In this document: piece by piece, positions 1-5,222 of the stretch
Numbering within the stretch: the stretch's first letter is position 1
Layout: each line of letters starts with the position of its first letter
Source: Actinomycetota bacterium
GTDB lineage: Bacteria > Actinomycetota > Acidimicrobiia > Acidimicrobiales > Ilumatobacteraceae
Direction of reading: 5' to 3'
Length of the DNA: 5,303 nucleotides
Assembly: GCA_009704425.1 (NCBI GenBank)
Contig: WLEG01000153.1
Coordinates: 1 to 5,303, forward strand
The notes under the pieces: generated by a model
The model's input: the letters and a program-made list of their open reading frames with translations, nothing else
Database searches by the model: none
Told to the model about the DNA's origin: nothing
Position numbers and translations under genes: made by a program

Positions 1-98
1 CGCTGCAGCACATAGTCACCCAGCATGGTATCGAATACTTCACCATCATACTTAAAGCCAGACTCCCAGAGCCACACTAAATCGTGACTGATATTGTG
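1..98 (-). CDS. Fragment of a PolA-type (phage-like) DNA polymerase 3'-5' exonuclease domain
   Basis: Thirty-two codons, open at the window edge, read HNISHDLVWLWE, then SGFKYDG, then VFDTMLGDYVLQ. This aligns with the exonuclease domain of E. coli DNA polymerase I around QNLKYD and FDTMLESY. The Asn and Asp of the ExoII motif, which help hold the catalytic metals in proofreading enzymes, are both present (HNISHD). The YVLQ-R ending resembles family A polymerases of marine phages, from memory of that family. The piece is about 47% GC with many A/T-ending codons (AAT, AGT, TTA, TCT, TTT, TAT, GTA), unlike every other gene here. The Gly expected before HN is missing: the next codon is CCG (Pro), and the residues beyond do not look like a polymerase. 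The frame therefore breaks at about 98/99. There is no start codon or ribosome binding site. It is either foreign sequence joined by misassembly or a remnant of an insertion. Family assignment is fairly sure; phage origin is inferred. Confidence 0.7.
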
Positions 99-151
99 CG
101 GAGAGTGGTCCGGTGCTCGAGCGCTGGATCGACACCGAACGCGCCGCCTGA
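99..151 (+). CDS. C-terminal tail of an unidentified host gene, 5' part missing
   Basis: From 101 the plus strand reads ESGPVLERWIDTERAA and then TGA at 149-151. Codons are GC-rich and mostly G/C-ending, like the rest of the host sequence, and the peptide is an ordinary amphipathic protein end. Going upstream, the same frame meets TGA at 89-91 inside the low-GC polymerase piece, so no start codon is possible and the gene must be cut at the join near 98/99. It converges on meaA, with 4 bases between the two stop codons, which is normal spacing for a compact genome. Sixteen residues are too few to name a family. The main alternative is a chance open frame. Confidence 0.4.
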
Positions 152-155
152 CGGC

Positions 156-2129
156 TCAGCCGCGGTTGGCGGCCACGATCTCGGCGATGTCGCGCATGAT
201 GGTGCTGAGTTGGAAGTCCTTAGGCGTGTACACCGCGGCCACACCGAGTTCCAACAACTTCGGTCGGTCCTCTTCGGGGATGATGCCACCCACCACCACC
301 GGCGAATCCACGCCTTGGGCGCGCAATTGCGCCAACACCGCGGGCACCAACGCCATGTGCGATCCCGACAGGATGGAGAGTCCGATCACGTCGGGGTCCT
401 CGTCTCGCGCGCTGGCCGCGATCTGTTCGGGAGTGAGACGAATGCCGGAGTACACGACCTCCATTCCCGAATCGCGCGCGGCCACCGCGATCTGCTCGGC
501 GCCGCTGCTGTGACCGTCGAGGCCGGGTTTGGCCACCAGGATCTTGGGCGGACCGCCGGGAATGGAGCGCACGAACTCGGCGACTTCGGCCAATTCGCCG
601 GGACGCTTGCCCACGGCGGCGGACACACCGGTGGGAGCGCGGTACTCGCCGAACACCTCGCGCAACACGCCCGACCACTCGCCGGTGGTGCCACCGGCCT
701 TGGCCAGGGCGATGGACGGCTCCATGATGTTGTCGGAACCCTGTGCGGCCCGACGCAACTCGTCGAGAGCGGCGCGCACGGTCGCTTCGTCGCGGTTCGC
801 GCGCCACGCGTTCACGTCGTCGATCATCTGTCGTTCGACGTCGGGATCGACCTTCACGATGTTGCCCTCACCACCGAGAGGGGATGATTCGAACTCGGTG
901 TAGCTGTTCACGCCCACCACGACCTGCTCGCCACTCTCGATGCGACGGCTGCGCTCGGCCATCGACTTCACCAGTCGACCCTTCAACGTGTCCACGGCCT
1001 CGAACGCGCCGCCCAGCGACAACACGTCCTCGAACTCGGCCCACGCGGCGTCGCGCAGTTCGGCGGTCTTGGACTCGATCACCTTGGAGCCGTCGAAGAT
1101 GTCGCCGTATTCCAGCAGGTCGGTCTCGAAGGCCAACACCTGCTGCATGCGCAGACTCCATTGCTGATCCCACGGACGCGGAAGGCCGAGGGCCTCGTTC
1201 CAGGCCGGCAACTGGATGCTGCGGGCGCGCGCGTTCTTCGACAACGACACGGCCAGCATCTCCAGCACGATGCGTTGGACGTTGTTCTCGGGTTGGGCCT
1301 CGGTGAGTCCGAGCGAGTTCACCTGCACGCCGTAACGGAAACGTCGTGCCTTGGCGTCGGTGACGCCGTAGCGCTCGAGACCGATGCGATCCCACAACTC
1401 GGTGAAGGCGCGCATCTTGCAGATCTCCTCGATGAAGCGAATGCCGGCGTTCACGAAGAACGAGATGCTTCCGAAGACCTGCGCGAACTGCTCGGGCGGA
1501 ACCTGACCCGAGTCACGGACCGCGTCGAGCACACCGACCGCGGTGGCCAAGGAGTACGCGATCTCCTGAACCGGCGTGGCGCCGACCTCTTGAAGGTGGT
1601 ACGAGCACACGTTCATGGGGTTCCACTTGGGCGCGTTGTCGGCACACCACGCGACCATGTCGACGATGAGTCGGCGCGAGGGAGCCGGCGGGAAGATGTA
1701 CGTGCCACGCGAGAGGTATTCCTTGACGATGTCGTTCTGCGTGGTGCCGCGCAAGGCGGCGCGGGCGACGCCTTGGTCCTCGGCGTTGGCCACGTACAAC
1801 GCCAGCATCCACGCGGCCGTGGCGTTGATGGTCATCGACGTGTTCATCTGTCCGGGCGGGATGCCGTCGAGCAGGGTGCGCATGTGACCGAGGTGCGCCA
1901 CCGGTACCCCGACCTTGCCCACCTCGCCGGCCGCCATCGGCGAGTCGGGGTCGTAGCCGGTCTGGGTGGGGAGATCGAAGGCGATGGACAGACCGGTCTG
2001 ACCCTTGGCCAGATTGGTGCGGTACAACTCGTTCGAGGCCTTGGCGGTGGAGTGCCCCGAGTAGGTGCGCATCAACCAGGGTTCGTCGCGCTCGTTCTTC
2101 TGCACTTCGGTCTTCTGCACGTCGGCCAT
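156..2129 (-). CDS. meaA: Ethylmalonyl-CoA mutase, coenzyme B12-dependent (MeaA/Ecm)
   Basis: A 657-residue adenosylcobalamin mutase that by family converts (2R)-ethylmalonyl-CoA to methylsuccinyl-CoA in the ethylmalonyl-CoA pathway, in the cytoplasm. The acyl-CoA-binding barrel covers about residues 15-420 and the B12 domain about 525-655, in one chain of the usual length for the family. The B12 domain has DGHSSG at 538-543 (DxHxxG, with the cobalt-ligating His540), SIL at 585-587 and GG at 614-615. Tyr23, Arg141 and His178 line up with Tyr89, Arg207 and His244 of methylmalonyl-CoA mutase. The segments LPAWNEALGLPRPWDQQWSL (308-327) and ETDLLEYGDIFDGSKVIE (335-352) are typical of MeaA. Methylmalonyl-CoA mutase instead has ESGTTRVIDPWSGS-like sequence in the second stretch. 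Third gene of the operon, 21 bases after aat. No Shine-Dalgarno precedes the ATG, so expression probably depends on translation of the upstream genes. Specificity is inferred from sequence; the MeaA subfamily itself is clear. Confidence 0.95.
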   Translation of the reverse strand: MADVQKTEVQKNERDEPWLMRTYSGHSTAKASNELYRTNLAKGQTGLSIAFDLPTQTGYDPDSPMAAGEVGKVGVPVAHLGHMRTLLDGIPPGQMNTSMTINATAAWMLALYVANAEDQGVARAALRGTTQNDIVKEYLSRGTYIFPPAPSRRLIVDMVAWCADNAPKWNPMNVCSYHLQEVGATPVQEIAYSLATAVGVLDAVRDSGQVPPEQFAQVFGSISFFVNAGIRFIEEICKMRAFTELWDRIGLERYGVTDAKARRFRYGVQVNSLGLTEAQPENNVQRIVLEMLAVSLSKNARARSIQLPAWNEALGLPRPWDQQWSLRMQQVLAFETDLLEYGDIFDGSKVIESKTAELRDAAWAEFEDVLSLGGAFEAVDTLKGRLVKSMAERSRRIESGEQVVVGVNSYTEFESSPLGGEGNIVKVDPDVERQMIDDVNAWRANRDEATVRAALDELRRAAQGSDNIMEPSIALAKAGGTTGEWSGVLREVFGEYRAPTGVSAAVGKRPGELAEVAEFVRSIPGGPPKILVAKPGLDGHSSGAEQIAVAARDSGMEVVYSGIRLTPEQIAASARDEDPDVIGLSILSGSHMALVPAVLAQLRAQGVDSPVVVGGIIPEEDRPKLLELGVAAVYTPKDFQLSTIMRDIAEIVAANRG

Positions 2130-2150
2130 GGGGTCAGTCTGTCGGGAAAA

Positions 2151-2837
2151 TCAGGCGTTTCTCGCCTCGGACAGAAGTCTCAGATACTCCGCTCGGGGCA
2201 CGTCGACGGCCCCCAGGGACACGAGGTGGGGAGTGGTCCACTGCACGTCGAACAGACGCATCCCGGCGGCCGCCATGGTGGCGGTGAGTGCCCACAGGGC
2301 GACCTTGGAGGCGTCGGTGCGCCGGTGGAACATGCTCTCGCCGGCGAAGAAACGCCCGACGCGAACTCCGTACACGCCGCCGACCAGTTCGTCGTCCACG
2401 AGGACCTCGCAGGAATGGGCCCAACCGAGTCGGTGCAATTCGGTGTAGGCCTCGATGAACTCGTCGTTGATCCATCCGTGCTCGCGCTTCTTGTCGCCGC
2501 AGGCCGTCATGACCTCGGTGAAACGGGTGTCGAAGCGGACGGAGAATCGCTTGGCGTGCTTGCGCAACGATCCGGACACGTGGAACCCGTCGATGGGAAT
2601 GACGCCCCTCTGCACGGGGCTGAACCAGCCCAGCTTCCCCCTCGAGATGGGCATGGGAAAGAGGCCGTTCGAATAGGCGTTCAACAACGTGCCCACCTCG
2701 AGGTCGGCTCCAACCGCGATGAGGTCGTCGTCACCGAAGACGATGTGCGAGAAGTCCCAATCGGTGGAGGGGATCGGACCCTGTGGCGCGGTGAATCGAG
2801 CGACGTCCTCGTCGACGACCGGCCACTCGGCGGTCAT
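2151..2837 (-). CDS. aat: Leucyl/phenylalanyl-tRNA--protein transferase
   Basis: A 228-residue protein, close to the 234 of E. coli Aat. The family moves Leu or Phe from aminoacyl-tRNA to the N-terminal Arg or Lys of proteins, creating N-degrons that ClpS delivers to Clp protease. Visible hallmarks are LIAVGADL (39-46), GLFPM (58-62), WFSP (71-74), GWI (121-123), LGWAHSCEV (137-145), LVGGVYG (151-157), GESMF (166-170) and LFDVQW (195-200). Glu167, Asp197 and Gln199 match E. coli Glu156, Asp186 and Gln188 with the same spacing. The ATG at 2837 follows the dehydrogenase stop by 5 bases (TGA-ACCCC-ATG) and no Shine-Dalgarno is visible, which suggests translational coupling. The frame stays open far upstream through the antisense of the dehydrogenase, but family similarity begins only after this ATG. 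Its place between two acyl-CoA enzymes is unexplained; neither neighbour is a known partner. Confidence 0.93.
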   Translation of the reverse strand: MTAEWPVVDEDVARFTAPQGPIPSTDWDFSHIVFGDDDLIAVGADLEVGTLLNAYSNGLFPMPISRGKLGWFSPVQRGVIPIDGFHVSGSLRKHAKRFSVRFDTRFTEVMTACGDKKREHGWINDEFIEAYTELHRLGWAHSCEVLVDDELVGGVYGVRVGRFFAGESMFHRRTDASKVALWALTATMAAAGMRLFDVQWTTPHLVSLGAVDVPRAEYLRLLSEARNA

Positions 2838-2842
2838 GGGGT

Positions 2843-3691
2843 TCAGTAGGTGTAGAAGCCGGACTTGGTCTTGCGACCCAGTTGTCCGGCGGCCACCATG
2901 CGCCGCAGCGTCGGCATGGCGGCATAGTTGGGATCGCGGAACTCGTTGTACAAGGCGTCGAGGATGGCCAACGAGGTGTCGAGGCCGACCAGGTCGAGCA
3001 GAGCGAAGGGGCCCATCGGGAAGTTGCAACCACCCTTCATGGCCGTGTCGATGTCGGCCATGTTCGCGGTGCCCTGTTCGAGCATGCGGATGGCGTTGTT
3101 CAGGTAGGGGAACAGCAACGCGTTCACGATGAAACCGGCGCGATCCTTCACCTGCACGGGCTGCTTGCCGCACGCCTCGGCGAACGCGGTGGCGGCGGCA
3201 ATGGTGTCGTCGCTGGCCGACAGGGGACGCACGATCTCGACGAGGGGCATGGCGGTGGCCGGGTTGAAGAAGTGGATTCCGCAGACCAACTCGGGGCGAC
3301 CGGTGCTCATGGCCAGTTCGATCACCGGGAGGGTGGAGGTGTTCGTGGCGATGATCGCTCCGGCCTTGACGACCTTGTCGAGTTCGGCGAAGAGCGACTT
3401 CTTCGTGTCCAGATCCTCGACGACGCTCTCGATGACCAGATCGCAGTCGGCCAACTTGGAGAGATCGCTGACCGCGGTGATGCGACCGAGGATGGCACCC
3501 TTCTCGTCCTCGGTGAGACGACCCTTCTCCACCTGCTTGCTCAGTCCCTTGCCCACGGAGGCGACCATCGCATCGGCGGTGGCCTGGCTGCGCGAGCGGA
3601 CGATGACGTTCATGCCACCGCGGGCGATGACTTCGGCGAGACCCGAACCCATGATTCCGGATCCGACAACTCCGACGGTCGTGATGGCCAT
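2843..3691 (-). CDS. 3-hydroxybutyryl-CoA dehydrogenase (3-hydroxyacyl-CoA dehydrogenase family)
   Basis: A 282-residue, single-function dehydrogenase of the HBD/PaaH/FadB2 type, which interconverts acetoacetyl-CoA and (S)-3-hydroxybutyryl-CoA in the cytoplasm. The N-terminal Rossmann domain has GSGIMG at 10-15. Catalytic positions are Ser119 (NTST), His140 (HFFNPA) and Asn190 (FIVNALL), equivalent to Ser117, His138 and Asn188 of Clostridium acetobutylicum Hbd. The C-terminal helical dimerisation domain has FPMGPFALLDLVGLD (224-238) and ends LGRKTKSGFYTY. At the end of beta-2, where Hbd has Asp31, this protein has Ser33-Arg34 (VRSRS), suggesting NADP(H) rather than NAD(H). The ATG at 3691 is chosen because AAGGAG lies 7 bases upstream and the Rossmann fold starts right after it; an in-frame extension to 3778 adds 29 residues without family likeness. 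First gene of the operon with aat and meaA. It could serve the ethylmalonyl-CoA pathway, polyhydroxybutyrate metabolism or fatty acid oxidation. Confidence 0.92.
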   Translation of the reverse strand: MAITTVGVVGSGIMGSGLAEVIARGGMNVIVRSRSQATADAMVASVGKGLSKQVEKGRLTEDEKGAILGRITAVSDLSKLADCDLVIESVVEDLDTKKSLFAELDKVVKAGAIIATNTSTLPVIELAMSTGRPELVCGIHFFNPATAMPLVEIVRPLSASDDTIAAATAFAEACGKQPVQVKDRAGFIVNALLFPYLNNAIRMLEQGTANMADIDTAMKGGCNFPMGPFALLDLVGLDTSLAILDALYNEFRDPNYAAMPTLRRMVAAGQLGRKTKSGFYTY

Positions 3692-3698
3692 GTGGGTG

Positions 3699-3704
3699 CT
3701 CCTT
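3699..3704 (-). promoter_or_regulatory. Ribosome binding site of the dehydrogenase gene
   Basis: The minus strand reads AAGGAG followed by 7 bases and the ATG at 3691. It is the only strong Shine-Dalgarno among the complete genes of this window, and it fixes the dehydrogenase start against the longer in-frame possibility at 3778. Because aat and meaA lack one, this may be the main ribosome entry site of the operon. Confidence 0.85.
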
Positions 3705-3735
3705 GAGAGGGGGACGTGATCCCGCGTTGGGTGAA

Positions 3736-3765
3736 GGATAGTTACCGTTTGGTAACCGCGACAAA
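3736..3765 (-). promoter_or_regulatory. Tentative promoter of the dehydrogenase-aat-meaA operon
   Basis: On the minus strand TTTGTC (3760-3765) is a poor -35 candidate. The A/T-rich stretch TAACTATC (3737-3744) offers -10 candidates, for example AACTAT at 3738-3743 with a 16-base spacer. None fits the consensus well. Whichever is used, the palindrome at 3741-3756 would overlap the -10/-35 spacer, the usual arrangement for repression. The transcript would have an untranslated leader of roughly 35-45 bases carrying the AAGGAG site. Confidence 0.3.
3741..3756. promoter_or_regulatory. Perfect palindrome GTTACC-N4-GGTAAC, likely repressor operator
   Basis: Six-base arms are exact inverted copies around GTTT. 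The site lies 50 bases upstream of the dehydrogenase start, in the 110-base gap between divergent genes, where a promoter for the operon is expected. Its size, symmetry and position suit a TetR-type dimer such as those controlling acyl-CoA genes; the family of the regulator is a guess and no regulator gene is in the window. The arms are A/T-containing in an otherwise GC-rich stretch. A transcribed hairpin is less likely because there is no U-run. Confidence 0.55.
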
Positions 3766-3782
3766 GCCCGACGTTCACGGGC
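3766..3782. repeat. Short inverted repeat GCCCG-N7-CGGGC
   Basis: Exact five-base arms (3766-3770 and 3778-3782) flank a 7-base centre in the divergent promoter region. It sits just upstream of the TACGAT box of the phosphatase gene, so it could be a second protein-binding site. In GC-rich DNA such short repeats are common by chance, hence the low confidence. Confidence 0.2.
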
Positions 3783-3788
3783 GACCAT

Positions 3789-3794
3789 TACGAT
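3789..3794 (+). promoter_or_regulatory. TANNNT -10 box (TACGAT) for a probable leaderless phosphatase mRNA
   Basis: TACGAT ends 7 bases before the GTG at 3802, so transcription would begin at or next to the start codon. This is the layout of leaderless transcripts, which are common in actinobacteria. No Shine-Dalgarno or clear -35 is seen, consistent with that reading. It also supports choosing GTG 3802 as the start. Confidence 0.5.
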
Positions 3795-3801
3795 CCGCGG
3801 G

Positions 3802-4563
3802 GTGATCGACCATCCCGACCGCCACATTCCGTTGACGGCGGTGCACAACTTCCGTGACCTCGGCGGATACGCCACCTCCGATGGGCGACGGGTGGCCTGG
3901 CGCAAGGTCTTTCGCGCCGACGGTCTCTACCGGTTGACGCCGCAGGACGTGGAGGCGCTGCGGCCGCTCGGCCTGCGCACGGTGATCGACCTGCGCACCG
4001 CCGAGGAGCTGGCGGACCGCGGAACCTTCCCCGTCGAGCGCCATCCCGTGGAGTTCCATCACTTCTCGATCATCGATCGAACGTGGGATACCGACGAGGC
4101 GCATCAATGGGACGGACGGCAGAGCGAGTTCCTGCGCGCCAAGTACCACTCGATGCTCGAGCAAGGTGGCGACTACGTCGGCGCGGCGTTGCGCGTCATC
4201 GCCGATGGCGACACCTCGCCGGTGGTGTTCCACTGCGCCGCGGGCAAAGACCGCACCGGTTTGGTGGCCGGGCTTCTCCTGTCGGGACTGGGGGTGGACG
4301 ACGCCACCGTGGCGGCCGACTACGCGCTCAGTCACGCGGCCGGTGAGAGGACGCGCGAGTGGGCGATCGCGGCGTCACCCGAACTGGCGGAGAGGTTCGC
4401 CTCCATGCCGGCGGTCTTCCACGCCGCGCATCCGGACGCGATCGTCGGCGTGTTGAACGATCTGCGCGATCGACACGGCGATGTCCGATCTTTCTGCTCC
4501 ACCATCGGTGTCACCGAGGACCACTGGCGATCGTTGGAGGCGCACCTGTTGAGCGCGGTGTGA
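3802..4563 (+). CDS. MptpB-like protein tyrosine/lipid phosphatase (Y_phosphatase3 type)
   Basis: A 253-residue phosphatase with the Cys-based P-loop HCAAGKDRTG at 144-153, where Cys145 is the nucleophile and Arg151 binds phosphate. The Lys149-Asp150 pair inside the loop is typical of the MptpB/lipid-phosphatase-like group of bacteria. The N-terminal signature NFRDLGGY (16-23) and RTVIDLRTAEEL (59-70) are the other family blocks. The C-terminal third (about 165-253) is helical with no separate domain that I recognise. No signal peptide or membrane segment is visible, so it should act in the cytoplasm unless exported by another route. GTG at 3802 is the only plausible start before NFRDLGG; no in-frame ATG occurs until about residue 118. 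It is divergent from the acyl-CoA operon and followed directly by the S51-fold gene. Substrate unknown: protein phosphotyrosine, phosphoserine or phosphoinositide are all known for relatives. Confidence 0.88.
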   Translation: MIDHPDRHIPLTAVHNFRDLGGYATSDGRRVAWRKVFRADGLYRLTPQDVEALRPLGLRTVIDLRTAEELADRGTFPVERHPVEFHHFSIIDRTWDTDEAHQWDGRQSEFLRAKYHSMLEQGGDYVGAALRVIADGDTSPVVFHCAAGKDRTGLVAGLLLSGLGVDDATVAADYALSHAAGERTREWAIAASPELAERFASMPAVFHAAHPDAIVGVLNDLRDRHGDVRSFCSTIGVTEDHWRSLEAHLLSAV

Positions 4564-4568
4564 TGGCG

Positions 4569-4574
4569 TACGCT
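4569..4574 (+). promoter_or_regulatory. TANNNT box (TACGCT) before the S51-fold gene
   Basis: TACGCT ends 6 bases before ATG 4581, nearly the same geometry as the box before the phosphatase gene. It supports a leaderless transcript starting at 4581 in addition to any read-through from the phosphatase. It lies inside the alternative coding start at 4563, so only one of the two models can set the true N-terminus on a given transcript. Confidence 0.4.
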
Positions 4575-4580
4575 CCGGAC

Positions 4581-5222
4581 ATGAGCGACTCCGGGAACAA
4601 GGGCACCATCGTCTTCCAAGGTGGGGGAGCGTTCACCGCTCACGACGAACTCGATCGTCGTCTGCTCGGCGACGTGAAAGCAAAGAAGGTGGTGGTTCTG
4701 CCCACCGCCGATGCGTTCGAACGACCGGAGGTTCTGGTCGCGGCGGCCATGTCGTGGGGCGAGCGAATGGGCGTGGAGATCGACGCCTTGATGGTGATGC
4801 GTCGTGTGGAGGCGATGGAGAGCGACGCGGCACACGTGGTGCGCAAGGCCGACGCGGTGTGGTTGGTGGGCGACAACCCCATTCACCTGCGCAGTGTCAT
4901 CAAGGACACGCCCGTCTTCGACGCGTTGCACCACGTGTTGAAGGACGGCGGGTTGGTGGTCGGTGCCGGTGCCCCGGCCTCGGCGTTGTGCGACCCCATG
5001 ATCGACCCGCGCGGTGGAGCCTTGGCGTTGGGCCTGGGTCTGGTGACGGGGATGGCCGTGGTGGCTCAGGCGGAGAAGGTGACGCCCGATCGTCACGCGC
5101 GCACGAGGAAGCTGGCCAACGTGCCCGTGGTGTTCCTGCCGTCGGAGTCGGCGTTGGTCCGTCGACGTGGTGAGTGGGAAGCCGTCGGTCCGAACGAGAC
5201 CATCGGCGACTTGCCCGGTTGA
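4581..5222 (+). CDS. Peptidase S51/cyanophycinase-fold protein lacking the catalytic Ser and His
   Basis: A 213-residue protein of the class I glutamine amidotransferase-like fold. FQGGGAF (12-18), VVVLPTADAFERPE (37-50), ADAVWLVGDNPIHL (90-103), GLVVGAGAPASAL (124-136) and GLGLVTG (151-157) follow the block order of cyanophycinases and dipeptidase E. The nucleophile elbow, normally G-T/W-S-A-G-A, reads GAGAPA at 128-133, so Ser is Gly130 and the second Gly is Pro132. The His after the GLGL-PG block (DQHF in cyanophycinase) falls on Gln163. It is therefore unlikely to be a serine peptidase and may bind a ligand or use other chemistry. Start: ATG 4581 has a TACGCT box 6 bases upstream. ATG 4563 overlaps the phosphatase stop (TGATG) and would add six residues (MAYAPD). 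No signal peptide is seen. The close spacing suggests co-expression with the phosphatase, but no shared function is known. Confidence 0.75.
   Translation: MSDSGNKGTIVFQGGGAFTAHDELDRRLLGDVKAKKVVVLPTADAFERPEVLVAAAMSWGERMGVEIDALMVMRRVEAMESDAAHVVRKADAVWLVGDNPIHLRSVIKDTPVFDALHHVLKDGGLVVGAGAPASALCDPMIDPRGGALALGLGLVTGMAVVAQAEKVTPDRHARTRKLANVPVVFLPSESALVRRRGEWEAVGPNETIGDLPG

Noticed and set aside
1..158. Fusion of meaA to the exonuclease fragment by read-through of its stop codon
   Set aside because: The two do share a frame, but TGA at 156-158 separates them and the 19 linking codons are an Arg-rich string with no domain likeness. Shared frame has a one in three chance.
143..173. GCCGCC/GGCGGC inverted repeat as a terminator for meaA
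   Set aside because: The 19-base loop, position partly inside the meaA coding end and absence of a U-run make it unconvincing.
1161..2849. Long open frame on the plus strand opposite meaA and aat
   Set aside because: It is antisense to two well-identified genes, its translation is low-complexity (rich in H, R, G, V) without recognisable motifs, and such shadows are expected from GC-rich codon bias.
2882..3706. Plus-strand open frame opposite the dehydrogenase gene
   Set aside because: Antisense shadow with compositionally biased translation; the minus-strand dehydrogenase has all family motifs.
2838..3905. In-frame upstream extension of aat giving a 584-residue frame
   Set aside because: The extension runs through the dehydrogenase gene in another frame and through the divergent promoter; it is Arg/His-rich with no family likeness, whereas Aat similarity and length fit the ATG at 2837.
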